A DNA stretch of 64,000 nt from Dasyornis broadbenti (taxonomy: Eukaryota; Chordata; Aves; Passeriformes; Dasyornithidae): positions 326,964 to 390,963 of the forward strand of contig VZRN01004715.1 in NCBI GenBank assembly GCA_013397935.1, read 5' to 3'. Numbering within the stretch: the stretch's first letter is position 1; the number at the start of each line of letters is the position of its first letter. The translations under genes and the position numbers were made by a program. The notes beneath the pieces were generated by a model. The model saw only the letters and a list, made by a program, of their open reading frames with translations, was not told the DNA's origin and searched no databases. This document shows, in pieces, positions 25,119 to 39,043 of this stretch.

Positions 25119-28100
25119 TATGTTAGACAAGGGGCTTTTGTTCCTGTAATTTTGTTTCCTTTTGCTAAACTCAGTAGGGACTGAAAACATTGCAGAAATA
25201 AATGGAGGATGACCCTGAGAAACTATTCTAAAGGAAGAGTTTAAAAATAAAATATATATATTTAAACATACAGTTAAGCTAGTCTACTCCATCGTCATGA
25301 TCCAGGACAGGTGTAAAGTCATGGTTAAAATTATGAAGTGCAGCATTATTTGCTGCAAGAGTTGATAACATAAAATAATTGTTTACTTCATTTCATTGCT
25401 CCTGTCTTTTGTTTCCTGCTGGTTCTTTTGCTTCAAAATAAGAATTATTCACAATCAGTAATGCCATTGCAAATGGAAATCGAGCGATAGAGGTACAAAA
25501 AGTATCCTGCTTTCATTATATTTTAGAACAATATGTAAACATCAAATCCATTCTGCTAGTAAACAAAACACATAGGCTAAAGCCAGTATCAAATTGGTAC
25601 ATCTTATGCAGTTATGTGCATAAAGCCATGGAAACACTTACATAGATGTGTCACCTCACATTACCTTGAATAAAATGGCATGTGTTTGTTTGGGGAGTCA
25701 AAATAAACATGTAATTTTACTGTGCCTCTCTTGAAAATGTTACATGCTCTCTTTATAATCCAGGTACACTCATTGAAATACTGCAATCATTAGAGAATTG
25801 TTGTATGTACAGACACCTGCACATATATACCTACCGTCCTAGGCCTCTACCCCCACTCTATGGAAAGGAGTTTTATTTAACAAAGACCATGGTAAATATG
25901 GGAAAATGTGTGTCTAATATTTTTTATGAAAAAGCATATGGACTTTGTGAGGCCTGATAAGTGTTTAGGTTCAAAATCAGTTGTCCATTATTTTTAAAAC
26001 TGGGTTTTATATAATTTTTTAGTTGACATTGGAGACAAACACATTTTTTAACTTCTTCAAGAGGTATAACAATAAACCAGGATGTGGTTACTCACAGGAG
26101 ATGACTTTTCTTTCTTGATTTTGGAGCAGAGAAAACAATATATTTCCAAATAATTCAGAGACTTTGACCTCCGCTGGGATCAAAAGGATAATGAAGAGTT
26201 TTGTTTGTGTCTTAGAACATTTGATACATACCTAAGACAAACCTAAGAACATAGTAACACAGACTTAAGAATTATCCACACTGATACAGAGGTATTCTTC
26301 ATGTTGTTTTTAGGTCTATTCCACTCATTTATTTGGATTACTCATTGACACCTACCATTATTGAAAATGAAGGAGGAGAAGTGTCCTGTTCTTTTTGGGT
26401 GCCTGAAATCATTATTGTTAAACTAATTTCAGGTAATCATCTTCAATCTGGACTTGAAATGTGGTGGTGAAACTGAAGTAACAGTGATGGTAGAAATGGC
26501 ACCAGTATCAGGGTTAACTGTTGCCCTCTCAGTGCTAAGACATTATTACCTGGTCTTTAGCCCCACTGTGGCAAGCTGAATATCTGCTGAACTACCAAAT
26601 ACTGTCAGAGAAGATAAAATAGGGAGCTTGAATTTAGTTAAGAGAAGTAGGGATGCATTCAAAGTAATTTTAAAAAGAGTTAGTTAGCTACTATTGTTTA
26701 GACAGTGTTTTCTGTGGTCTTCTTAATCACACTAACAACAAGGAAAAATTTGACAGAATGATCTTATTTTCATTTTTTGTTTTACATATAAGGTAAAGTT
26801 TATTGAAGGAGAACAAAAACAACAGAACCCCTATTCATTTACAAGAGAGACAAAAGGACTTCAGCAATAATATTAATGCTAAAGTGGTAGCTATCCAGAC
26901 TTTCTGAAGTAGCATCTGGTACAGAAGAGAATGAAAGAATTCGGGACCCATAAACAAGATATGAACATGAATTAGTTTATATGTTTCTGTAATGATAATG
27001 ATCTAGTGGCCCATTCAAGATGTTGATTACGTTGGTCCTTTAGGTGACACTAAATATTGTAAATATTATTTTTTAAAATGAAATATGCTTTGAAAAAAGG
27101 TAATAATACAGGTTGTGTCTCTAATTCTCATCTATTATCAAGTCAGCTATTGCGTTTTGTCTTTTGTTGCACCATTTTTAAAATCCATGTCAAAGTGTGC
27201 CACAAAGTCAAATGTTGATGAGTTATGTTCTATACACCACATGGAACAGTGATAAACTTCCTCTTTTAACTAAGTGGCTGTAGTCCAATATTACTCCAGA
27301 CTAAAGCTAGCTGGTTAACTTAAAAATACCAGTTTGCATTACTCTGAGGTACAGTTGCTTTTTATAACTTTTGTGATAGACAACTCAACTACTTTTAGAA
27401 CTACTTCTTCAGTTTATACTACTAGAGTCATGACAGTCTGATATACATGGAACTTCCTTTTCACAGAGAATTATTAGAAAATATTGAATGTATGAGTGGT
27501 GTGGATATATATTAAAATAGATTTCTAATAAAAGAAGAAATAAGAAACTTCAGTGAATAGAGTAGTGCTAATAAATCCTCCACAACTGAGGATTGTATAA
27601 TACCAAATGATGCATAATACCAAGAGAAAAAATTGTTATTATAATAAGATGGTTAGTAGCAAAATATGTTAATTTTGAATGCTATACACTGAAGTTGCTG
27701 GTCATGAAAAAATGCAGAAACAATCTGAAATAGAAGTATGTACATGTAAAATTAAAATGACAGAATAGGGTATTTCAAAGAGTTTAGTTATTGTAATTCA
27801 TATGATAGAGTATCTAGGTATAGTGTTGTACATGTATTTGTCTGTGTACACACGTATTTTTGTCTATGTACATATTTAGATAAGTGTACACTAAGTCTTT
27901 AACTTTCCATTTTACATAAAATCTGTATATTTTCTCAGAATGAACACAATTGATAACACAGAAGAGAAGCTTGTCATGAATTTCTAATTTCAGATTATTA
28001 GAAAAAAATATAAATTTAAAGGTTTTAGGAAAGTTGTTTGGTGCTTTTCATTTCTTGATATCTACGTTTCTATCTTAAGGTACTAATGTAAGTAAGATAT

Positions 28101-28927
28101 TATCTGAGGAGTCTACTTAAAACAGAAACTGAAGCAAAATAGACAAAATTATTTTTTTGAATTCAGGCTTCTACTTAGAATGTCTCTAAGACATATGTAA
28201 TATTACAGCTGTCAACTCAACCTGGGACAAAAATTGTACATGAATTGGTAGTAGGTAGAGTGATATCAAAGACATACAGCCTAGAAAAATACTGGAATAT
28301 CATATAAAGGAAAAAAGTAGTAGGCAAACAATTCACCTCCCGTATCCCCCCAAGAAAAAAAAAAAACTCACATGATAAAATATACCAAATATGAGCAACT
28401 TAAATAAAAAAGATAAGTCACCCAGAACATCTAATCCATAGAAGTATATATAGAGAGAGACCAAACATTACTGGATGAAAATTACCCTGAAATGTAACAA
28501 TATAGCACCTCACTTTATGTGAGGAAATATGTTTTCAAGAAACTCTGGGTTGGGCAAAAAATTGTTTCTTTGCTCTAGTCTTGACTCATGCGTATCACCA
28601 AGATTGTTGGGGGACGCAATTAATATCACCCTTTGTATAGGTATTTATTAAGTATCAAGGAGTAATGGACTCAGAAGATCCACTGATAGAAAAAATGAAA
28701 TTAAGCAGCAAAAACCTGCCACGGCATAATGAGATATATTTATAAATTTAGAAGGTAGTTGCTAAAGACATGATTAAATGGTTTACAAAATATCTGAACT
28801 TCCATTAAAGACCATTGCCCTCCCCAGCCCAGACTGGGCTCCTTAGAAAGCAGAGGATGCATGAGGACAGTGTATCAGACTATCCTGGATACTGGTGATC
28901 AGCATTCTTAGCTAAGAGGGAGGGTAA

Positions 28928-28941
28928 AACTCGATCGAGTT
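28928..28941. repeat. 14-bp palindrome with two CpG
   Basis: AACTCGATCGAGTT is fully self-complementary. It contains two CpG dinucleotides in a region where CpG is otherwise rare. Confidence 0.85.
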
Positions 28942-30021
28942 CCTTTAAGTAAATTGTAAATCTCCCTCAGCTGCCATTCCTAAGAAAAAGCTAATTCAGT
29001 GCAGTCATTTCCACCAGTAGCAAGATGCCTCAAGCTAATACAAAACATTGCAGCATAAGACTACCTTTGTGAATTTATTCCTGAGTGCAATCATTTGGAA
29101 AATGTTACTTGTTCCCACTGGTAGAAAATTTTGAAAAAAAAAAAAAAGTTGAATAGTTTTGATACTAATTTTTTATGTTATTTATTTTTTTAGGAAACTG
29201 TTCATAGAGTATTAACTGCTAGAATTATTTTTTTCAGGAGTGTATTAATTTATAGATACTTAGAGACACCATTGGAAATATTTTGAAGTTTGTGCTACAG
29301 CACTTATTCTCAGGAGACTTCTGAAGCAGACTAGGAAGCTATTTTCTTGTGAGTTATGATAGAAACTACAGAAAAGAGTAAATAAGAAAAACCCTACTCT
29401 TCACCATTGTTTAGATGGCTAATTAAATAATATATTCAATATACAATACATGCTTTATGAACAAAATCATTACACAATAGTTAAACAGTTATCAGCCAAT
29501 TATTCTGACTCTGACTAATGAAAGCTTCATTGAATGATATAGATGATAGGGGGTTTATAATCTAATGTGAGATGAAAGTTTCAAGATTGAAATTAAGCTT
29601 TGCCTTTAATTATCCATTTGTGTGAACATAATGGACACAGTATAGGTTTCAGTAATAGCTTCTCTTTGGTCATACTGTCTTTTTTTTCTTTCTTTATAAA
29701 ATCATTAGATGTAGTTCTAGCTTTTCCTGAATAATTAAGCTTCTGAAATCAATGCACAGAATTTGGCACAAGGCATCTCTTACTCCTGGGTCCAATCACA
29801 ACAATTCTTTCTGATTGCTACTGAAAGGGAAAAATATGTGGAAAGATTTGAAATTCCATTGCTAGTTTAAACACTATAATAATCAATCAGATTAAATATT
29901 CAAATTAAACGTCCTTGTCTAGAATGTTTCTGGATCAAGTTAATATGGTTTCTGTGGAAATAAAAAAATACCAAATATAAATAAGGTTAGCCAATACTTT
30001 CTATCTTGAAAACTACAAAAA

Positions 30022-30055
30022 TATTATTGCTATTATTATTATTACTATTATTATT
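30022..30055. repeat. (ATT)n microsatellite, imperfect
   Basis: ATT triplets are repeated with single interruptions (TTGC and TTAC). This is ordinary simple-sequence DNA. Confidence 0.85.
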
Positions 30056-30566
30056 GATATTTGCATTTGTTTCTGTTCATACATTTCCCAGTAGGTGTCT
30101 CTATACTGCAGCTTTACTGAAAAAGAAGGAGGAAGCAGGCTAATTGCATAAAAATATTTTTAAAAATTAAAGAAAAAATAGGCAGATTAAGCCTTACTAT
30201 GACATCACACAACACCAAAGGAAAAAAAATTACTGTAAAGAGAGTCATCTTACGAGTTTTTGGGTACAACCATACACACCCACATGCAGAACCAAAACAG
30301 GCTTGGTAACTACTGATTGCAAGAAAAAGAGTTGTTAAAAATGGTGCACCAAAAAAGCAAAAACTAAAAGCTTGAGACTTTTGTAAATTCTGTGAAGATC
30401 AGTGGTCTCTCCAATTTTCATATATATAAATATATAACCTAACAACTACTGGAATTTATCTTCAGCAACAGCTAGAGTGAAATTATTGAAGTCTCACAAA
30501 TAAGCGTTTCAACCTTTGTTGGGAACATAAATGGGAAGGTTAATGAAAACTGCAGGGGTCTTGAGA

Positions 30567-30606
30567 AGTAGAGAGGAAAAAGTACGAGTAGAGAGGGAAA
30601 AGTACC
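30567..30606. repeat. 20-bp tandem duplication
   Basis: Two adjacent 20-base units start AGTAGAGAGG and end AAAGTACG or AAAGTACC. They differ at two positions, and a partial third AGTA follows. Confidence 0.85.
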
Positions 30607-31283
30607 AGTAGGAATATAAAATTGTGATTGGAAATAAGAATTTCACTTTGCCTTGACTCAGGGAAGACCAAAGTAGTTTCATTTCATTTGCATCCAGATG
30701 CAAAAAGGAAAAATTTGGAAAATTATTGCTTAATTGACATGCAATCTTTTCAGATAAATAAAACTTATGCTTTGATGGATCCCAGTTGTATTTCTGCAGG
30801 GATCTAAGTTGAATGAAAAATCCTGACTTACCATATAAAAGCACTAGTATCCTGTTTAGCATTTGATTTTAATTGCAGATTTTACAGACCAGAACAGTCT
30901 GAGATTAATAACTGATGATGTTGAATTGAAACAGCTGAAATTCCATGTATGATTCACAATCTAGAACTAAACCTCTGAAAAGTTGCATTTTAAAGTGTTG
31001 CCGTTCACAGAAAAAGTGTTTCAAGGTGAGTAAAAGCTGATAGTCCCCAGTTTGTCCATTAATCAATAGTTCACTGAGTATTTGGTAAGAGCTCAACGAG
31101 CCATGAAAAGGAACAACATGACAACTTTTATTGATTGTCTCATAAAAAGGATAAAGAAGTGACAGATGACAGCCCCAGTTAGATCTCTACAGCAAGCAGT
31201 TACAGTACTTATGCTACATTACTTACAAGAACTTCTATTTTTGGAACAGGAAGTGATAGAAAACCACATCATTTGCATCAAAT

Positions 31284-31330
31284 TTCTCTCTCTCTCTCTG
31301 TGTCTCACACATACGCACACGTATGCACAC
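31284..31330. repeat. (TC)n / (CA)n compound microsatellite
   Basis: A TC run (31284-31299) passes into TG and then CA-rich sequence with TACG interruptions up to 31330. The minus-strand 'CVCVRHRERER' peptide in this area is a product of this repeat and not a gene. Confidence 0.85.
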
Positions 31331-34300
31331 AAATAAATCCAGAAACTGATTGTAGTTAAAAAAAAAAAAAGAGTAAAGGGATTAAATAAGATTATATCAT
31401 CATGGCTGAAATCAGACTCTGATCTTGAATTCTTCTTAAAGAATTTTCTTTTCTTGTACAATCTCACACACAAAGCATTTCATGGTATTTATGTTCTTGC
31501 CCACAATGCATTTTATATAGGGACTCTCACTGTTATTATTTATAAGGATTCTCTTAAATCCCAATGTGTACTTAAATGTGAAGTCATTCAATAGCTTTTG
31601 GCCATAAATCATTGTGCTGTTATTAGGACTTTGCTGCCACATTAATCCTTAAACTTTAAATTTAAGAGCAGGGAGTGGAATATATGAAGTTAATGAGTCA
31701 GCTAAGACCTTTACCTCATAGTGCTGTCAAAATCCAAAAGTTTAAAAGTCACATTAGAGAAACAACATTCTGCAATAACAAGAAGCTGTTTCTGACAAGT
31801 AGTTTGAGAGATTCAGCCAGAAGTAGTCACACAGATTTCACTTTCTTCCATCTAAATTTTTTTTTGCAATATTTCCTTTATGAACTTTTATTGTCCTTCA
31901 AAATCTCCACTAAATTACATTTCTCCTTGCTACTTCATTTCTCTTTTGCATTTTTATAGGATCTCGTCTCACTAAGGAATACTGCCTTTTTCACTGTTAC
32001 CTGTTCAAATTTACATAACACGAAAAAAGTACTTGAAAAATAGCTAGACCTGTAAAGAGGAGCTTACATATGTTTAGTTTGTTGATTGTGCAGTAAAAAG
32101 TCCTTACTTCCTTCAAACTTCCTAAAAGCAAGTGAAGCACGACTGAGCTTATTTCACTTCAATTAGGAAAAAAGCTCACTGACATTTCCTCTAAAAACAG
32201 CTTCTTCTTTGGTGTAAAGAATTATTTAAGTTACTTAATTCTTAGAGAAGGAATAAGAAGGAGCAAAAACCCCCTTGAACTTGCTCCAGCTCCTGCTGTG
32301 TATTGCTCCTCTTGCAGCACTGAGCTTGGGCTGTGGGAACAAGGCAAAGATAAGCAGTCCTCTCAGGTAATGGCCTAGAGAGAGTAATGGTGTAGCTAAA
32401 TATCTGTTTCCCATCAAGGGTGTTATACATTTAAGAGGTCCTGATTTGATATATTGCTGTGGACTTTTTTCCGTTTTTATTCTAAAACTATTGATAGGTC
32501 TGTTGTAATTTACATAAATATTTACTTGTTACTTGCTTAGATGGACAGAAGAGTTTTAGAATTACATGTGATTAATATTTCAGTCTTTCACACAATTACT
32601 TATCCTGGCCATATTTTACTGCTCTAGGTCAATTTCCTTCTAAAAATTTATTTCCAGGCTTGGGTAGGGCAGATGGTTTAAGTCTGAATTGCTTATTTAG
32701 TTAAATAATTGGATTTTTTTTTCCTTCAAAGACACCTGTAGTAGCTAGTGTACATTTAATAAATCTAGTTTGTACTCATCAATGCAACTGGGATATTTCA
32801 AGATTCATCAAAGAGAAGCTAGGAAAAACAATATTGTTAACTCACTTGCACAGTAGATTTTATGGTACTGAGCATACTCTTGCCAAAATGTGACTTATTT
32901 TGTTGAGCTATCTTCTGATAGTTTTACTGTTGCTATGTACTGAATAAAAAGTGTAGGGTTTCTATCTTCAGTTACAGCAATATCATCACAAGCCAGCACT
33001 GAAGAGTGGGCATGCCAAGTTCATGCTTGATTTAAATATGTGCTGAAGTGCTTTTCTGAATCAAAGCCATAATTGCAGCAATTTATTTAGATCATAATAT
33101 GATTCCTTTAAGAAAAACAAATCCCAGAATGAATGCATTTACAAAGGCAAGATTTCTTTCTTGTAATCTGGTTTCTGTGATAGGGTTTACTTCTGCTCTC
33201 TTCTATACTCTGGCATGAGTAAGTATATATAAGAGTACTCAACACAAATGTGTTATAAATTCTATGAAAATGGCAGTGTTTTTACTGTCATTGCTGGATA
33301 TCTTTCTTTAAATGTCCCATGCTACAACAAAGTCGTGATACCAGAGTATTTGGAAGCATGACCTGGAAGTTAGCCAGTGAGCAGTTTAAATAAGCACCAT
33401 TCTGAATCTAGTAAAGTTTTCAAATGTGTCATCTATAAGAGTACCCTAAGCCAGTCAGAGATACTGCGTATCATGACTCCATAGATGGCATAAAGAGAGG
33501 AAATAGGATGGAATGACTGACTGGCAGAACTGGCAGTCACAAGGGATCTTCCCTCTAGGATGCTTTCTCATGAATATTCGGGGTTTTTGCTTTCATTACT
33601 GCATCAGTGATTCAGCTGCTGGACATGCGTTTGCCAGAACACATCATCTTATTGTGTCCTGCCAAGGAATAAGCAGGTGGCAGGGATGACACCATGCCAG
33701 CTTTGAGTGCACGTTAAGGAGCAGGCTAGGGGCAACATGACCTACATGTTTTGCATAACACGAATTTATTAACAAAGCTAACACATCTAATCAGGCACTT
33801 TTCAGAACAGTTTATCAATCTCAATCATCTGTCCTGGCTGACACAAATCCTGCATCAAGGATCATCTAAGTGGCAATGCACTCGAACTGGTTAGAAATCC
33901 AAGGGGAAATAAAGCAGAGCAAAGGAGAAGAACAAATTTTTTTTCGTATTATTTGTTAGCCAGAATGCTTGGTAACTGTGTTTTTGAGGAAGGTTGTCTC
34001 TGTTGTTGGTGAGGGTGGGTTTTTTTTAGATAAAACAAAGACATGAACTCTGAAGACAGGGTTGGATCCAGAACTGTAAGGCATATGACCGGAACTAATG
34101 GGGTTTGCACTTGGTATGAGATTTCTCACAATTCCTATTATACTTTGATACCAACAAGCTACATAACTATTAGTGAACTATTTTTACAGTACTTGTTTAC
34201 TTTGTAGCTGAACCATCTCACATATTTATAACAAAAAAATTTAACCTAGGGAAAGGACAAGACAATCTGTGTTGCACATACACGGAATGGAAAAATTGCA

Positions 34301-35629
34301 AATCAGACAGATGATGATAAGGGATAGCTATAGTTATATGTGAAATTTCCTATAACCAGAAGATGTCTTGATATTTATCTTCCTTTAACTACTTTGAAAA
34401 TTCGGATAGAATTGTACTTTTTTTCTATTTTAAGGGTATTTTGAAAAAAATTTTAAATTATTTTATGTATTAATACACTAGCAGTGCATCTTTAATGCTG
34501 AATTCTCCTGCTCAATCTGCTCATTCACAGGCAGACTCGTAAAACTACTGGGAATTTTTCTAAAGTAGTCTAGAAAATGAAAAATCATTGCAGCCTTTTT
34601 TCTTTTTCTTTTTTTTTTTTTTTTCTAATATATTTTGATTGCATTTGGGAAATGAGCACAACACTTGGCCACTGCATATATCAGAAACAAACAGGAGAAG
34701 AGAAAGATGAATGTGAATGTTTGGAAGACAGAAATATGAGGAGAGGGTCAGACTGGAGAGGAGTTTATCTTGAGTACCTCATCTTTGAAAACAGCACTTT
34801 GAAGTGTTTTCTCTAAACCTTTCAAAGGGATAGAGACTGAAAAAAGAGCAAGAGCTAACTAGAGGCTAAGTACTGGGAGGATAAGCCAGCTGGAAGATAA
34901 AATTCTTTCTTTGTGACAACTGTGTGTGAGCCCTTTAAAATCTGTTTGATAAGATAGGAGGCACAAGAGTTGAAGTGTTAAACATACAGCATATCCCACT
35001 GTCTGAGCTCCAGTCTTGTGTGCTCATAATGTGAAATGATGGCTCCTCAATACAGGTGGAACTATTAAAAAAAATTGACAATATCTATTAATAAAGCCCC
35101 ATCTGAGTGCTTTTTAAATTGTAACAACAAGGATAAATTTTTTAAACTACTGAAATGCAGCCTTTGTTACAGTGAAACCCAGTAACTCTTCTGTAGCACA
35201 CAGCCAAATGGAACTGCAGGGATCTTCAGTCAAAGAGAATGTAGTTCCTTATAGGACTGGGACATGAAAATCTAAGGGCCTTCTCAGAAATAACAGAAAT
35301 CAATAACCATCATCAGTATTCTTTATAAAGGAAATTTTTAGAACTAGAAATAAGGAATAGAACTGTAAAACAGGAAACAACTGAAAAGTTTCCGAGTCTG
35401 AAGTTTAAGCATATATTAAGAGTTAAAGTATGATAACTGATTTCCCAGGCGTAATTTATTTAGCCATCTTCCAAACTACTTTTTTGCATGTTGTGTACTG
35501 AAAAGGGAAAGAAAAAGTAGACCTGAAATCTAATTTTCAACCACATCTGAGAAGCAATTGACAGAATCTCAAAGGACAAAATGTTGATTTTCTCTCTATG
35601 TTTCAATGCACATAAATTTCTTTAGCTGT

Positions 35630-35785
35630 GTGTCTGTGTTTCAACCCACTGCCAGAGCGTAAGAAGGGCTTGGACAACACTCTCAGGTACATGGTGTGAT
35701 TTTTTGGGGTGGGCCTGAGCAGTCTCAGGAGTCGGACTGAATATTCCTTTTGGGTCCCATACAACTCCTATGATTTTATGATTTA
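35630..35785 (+). mobile_element. CR1 LINE 3' terminus
   Basis: The sequence follows the end of another CR1 subgroup. 'GAAGGGCTTGGACAACACTC' at 35664-35683 is followed by 'TCAGGTACATGGTGTGAT', 'GGGTGGGCCTGAGCAGTCTC', 'AGGAGTCGGACTGAATATTC' and 'TTTGGGTCCCATACAACTC', and it ends in 'CTATGATTTTATGATTT', a slightly worn octamer tail. It is truncated at the 5' side and non-coding. The better preserved tail suggests it may be younger than the copy at 9.2 kb. Confidence 0.85.
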
Positions 35786-37600
35786 TTTGTCTCTTTAATG
35801 TTAGTGAGAAAATTTCACAGAGATATTTCAAACCATTGATTTCAGAATGAGGAATATTGGCTAAATATGTGAACTATGTAAAAAGGCTGCCAGGCAGGCA
35901 AGGTATAACTCAGCTGTTATTTCAAAGGGGTCTCTTTTTTTTCTACAGAACAAAAACTTAAACTCTTATTCTCGTATAACATATTTGCATTGAAATACCT
36001 CAATGTTGGCAAGAATTTTTACTTTGAACTTTTGTGTCTATCCATACTTTTCCTCACCTTGTTATTACTGCATTTATGAGGTTTCCATGCATCATTAAAA
36101 TTCTGTTGAGATTGGTGAGCTGTTCTACCCTATTAAATAATCTTTTCTCTTTTAGTATTTCAAGGCATTGTCATAATTTTGAACACTCAATTTCAAAGAT
36201 TTTTTTTCCTCAGTTTTCTGTCCATAATATCAGCAATATTTTTATTTTTATCTATTTCTGTATGCTCTAGATGTTAGAAGTGATGATAGAAAGAACAGAT
36301 TCATTTGATGCTGGTCTTTATGTTCAGCTATGCTCTTTTCCTGAGAACATTAAGTCTCAAGAAGTCATATGACAGAAAGGTAGTTCAAAATGTGAGTCTG
36401 TTCTATCAGACACATTGGCCTATAAAATCAAAAGTCTAGCAAATATTTGTGGTCTATTAATTGCCTTTAAAATTTACTCCTACTAATTCTTGAGAAATAA
36501 TTTGTAGTACGTTTGTAACAAGAACTTAAAAATAATTGTTCTCTTTAGAATGTAATGGTGCTAAATCCAGTTTGTTTTTCTGCAAGTTCTATATACATTG
36601 TGATATGACTTCTTTTGAGCTCTTTAGAGCTTTTGAAATAATGAAAAATTTCAGGATTTTTCCACATTTCCAACTATTGCCATATATCTTTTTTCACACA
36701 GAGCTTTCAAACTACAAGGCACATTTGCTTTGCAGTGTTTTGTCTGCTTTCTTATTCTTTGCTTTTCCCTATTTTTTATTTTAGTGTTTTATTCTAGTGC
36801 TTTTCTTTGGCTAGCTTCCTGGTCTTTGGCTTGAAGCACTGAAGCTTGAATTCCATTGTGCATCTCATTTTTCTTCCTTTCTAGTCTTTGCCTCTGTCTC
36901 TTATAGATGCTCAGTTCATCTTGAGCTTTTCTTCTTGGATTTATTTTCATTTTGGCAAAGATAGTGGCTGTTCTTGATATGACTGTTCAATGTGTTTTTA
37001 CATTTGTTTGAATATAATCTATTTGATTTTCTTATTCGCCATCTGGTGAATTTGTGTTTGTTAGGTAACATGAGTTGGAGAGAACTAGACTGTTCACTAA
37101 ACACAAATCAATGAATTGCTCATTGTTTTGATGATGATTTCCTTCCAGTGCTTTCCCAATGTTCTCCTCACTTCCTGCTTTTAGCATCCTAAAGAGACAA
37201 TTACAGAAGGTAAATCAGGTTTTGGTTTCTTTCAAACAAGTGACTGGGGAAAATGTGGAAGATACCTTTGTTCCTTCTGGTTATATTTCTGTGTAAGGGA
37301 ACAGTATAGCTCAACTGACATCCTTCACAACCTGTTGCTGAGTTTAATGTATATATATTGTATGGTTTAACAAAACTGATGAGATTCTAGCTGAGTGGTA
37401 GTGGGAATGCAACGGTCTTGAAAGTCTTGTAGCCACTGAAGCATATGTAGTTAAAATTAAGACACCTGAAATGTATTATGGATTCCTATTATAATTGTTA
37501 TATGCCCTTACCTATTGATAATATCAATATTCTGAGGAATTTACTCTTGTGAAGTTTTGTTTGTTATTTTATTTTGAGGGGGGTTTGTTTTTTTTCTATT
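35786..37600. other. Unique non-coding DNA
   Basis: No gene or recognisable transposon is seen. Open frames at 36034-36270 and 36536-36784 (+) are T-rich, rich in Phe and Leu, and have no domain. Confidence 0.4.
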
Positions 37601-37662
37601 GGTTTGGGTTTGGTTTGGTTTGGTTTGGTTTGGTTTGGTTTGGTTTGGTTTGGTTTGGTTTG
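37601..37662 (+). repeat. (TTTGG)n pentanucleotide repeat
   Basis: About eleven near-perfect copies of TTTGG lie in a row, with one TTTGGG variant at the start. The plus-strand open frame across it (37549-37818) translates as repeated F-G-L-V-W and is an artefact of the repeat. Such G- and T-rich tracts are common in bird genomes. Confidence 0.95.
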
Positions 37663-39043
37663 TTTCCAGAGAATTGTTATAGTGTAGGGAATGATTCAGT
37701 TCCTGTGAGTGGCCATATTGCTAGAATGGTAATTTTGTCCCTGATGTATAACCAGCAAAATGTTTACAGGTATAGCCTTCATTCACATTTACATGCATCT
37801 GTATTTATCCAAACTTAGGAAAGCAGCTATACAAAGTAATCACAACAGCAGAGCAACTGTTTTTTCATAATGTTTTATATTGTGGTATTATAATTACATA
37901 TTTAAAATATTTTCGAGCAAGTTTCAACAACACTGTTCATGAGCTTACTCAAAAGAAAATAAATTTTTATGCTGCTTGCACATAACTTATTTCCGTTTCA
38001 GAAGAAGGCATTTGAAAGTCCACTGACATTTCTTTCATAATAAGGTAATAGTTTTCTCACAACTGTCAGTGCTTTCAACTTATGTCAGTGAGATTTTGGG
38101 AAAGAAATCTCCTGTTGAATTCTAATAGATACAGTTTGAAACTGCTATGTACATCCCTCATGAGGACGTATCTAGTGCAGAGGCTTTGTCTTCCCTGGCT
38201 CTGCCTTCTTGTGGCATAGTCTCTTCTGTCAAAGAGCAGTGCCCCCAGGAGTACCTGCAAAGCAAGTTCCACTGTGGCAAGTGCTAAAATAAAGCTTTGC
38301 AAACACCTTGAAAGCTGTTTCTGAATCTGAACTAAAGTTGAAGCCAGTGCCCATCGTGTCCATGGAGACACAGAAAACCACTGCAAGATATGACGGCCTC
38401 TAGTTCAAATACATTAAACGTTAGGGAGGGGAGTTTTGTACCCTTTGTCACAGGATGCTCATTTTGTGCTTCTTCAGTTTTAGAACTTGTTAAATTAGGG
38501 TATTAAACATTCAGCACATATTATCACACTCTTTTGATTGAATTCATCAAGACAAGTTGCTAACAAACAGGACTAAATAACCAGTTAAGAGGGTGTTACA
38601 AAACAAAATAGAAGACATAAGCTGGTCAGGAATTGTAAGTGCAACACTGTCAGCCACAAGAAGTCAGAACTAAGGGATAAAAGGATTGCTGAACAAACAT
38701 TTTTAATAAGCCTTTATTATAAATTCCATCAGTTACACATTATTAGCTCCACTATGCTGCAGAAACACAGGAGGGATAATTTGAACTGCATTATTTATAA
38801 TACAACAAACCACAATACCTCCAGGGTGTATATCATCCAAACAATTTTATTTTGCCACTCATTGCTGCATTTCCTGAATGTCAGTGCCTTGTTGCCTTAC
38901 CAGCTGAATTGGTACAAAAGATCTTGTTATTACTGTAGGTCAGTCAGCCTCAGTGTTGTTGACTTGACTGCGTGTGATCCCCATTTCAGCTGAAGATCAA
39001 CCCTTCACAAGCCAAATCTAATAACGATAGGATGCCATTTCAG
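37663..39043. other. Unique non-coding DNA
   Basis: No known repeat is recognised. The minus-strand frame of 103 codons at 38075-38386 lies in a patch of higher GC content but has no recognised domain and no visible splice or promoter context. Confidence 0.4.

Larger units (their letters stand above)
19954..30021. other. Long unique non-coding stretch
   Basis: About 10 kb without a recognisable gene or transposon copy. Open frames (for example 21213-21449 and 22033-22269 on the plus strand, and 23830-24081 on the minus strand) are short and without domains. Small symmetric sequences occur at 24435-24452, 25023-25050 and 28928-28941, and poly-T or poly-A runs at about 20738-20750 and 29134-29147. 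The near absence of transposon copies over this length is notable next to the rest of the window. Confidence 0.45.
30056..35629. other. Unique non-coding DNA
   Basis: No gene or recognisable transposon is seen. The minus-strand frame of 117 codons at 30509-30862 was inspected and shows no known domain. Other frames (31219-31473, 31436-31642, 31675-31959, 34577-34816) are short and low in complexity. A poly-T run lies at about 34604-34625. Confidence 0.4.

Noticed and set aside
30509..30862. Minus-strand frame of 117 codons
   Set aside because: There is no recognisable domain and no promoter or splice context. It also spans a recent 20-bp tandem duplication. Chance is the simpler explanation.
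37601..37662. Regularly spaced repeat as CRISPR-like array
   Set aside because: The units are contiguous pentamers without spacers, in a vertebrate genome.
37549..37818. Plus-strand frame with repeated F-G-L-V-W residues
   Set aside because: The residues are a direct translation of the TTTGG microsatellite.
38075..38386. Minus-strand frame of 103 codons in a GC-richer patch
   Set aside because: It could be an old exon, but there is no family similarity and no clear splice sites, so it is not called.
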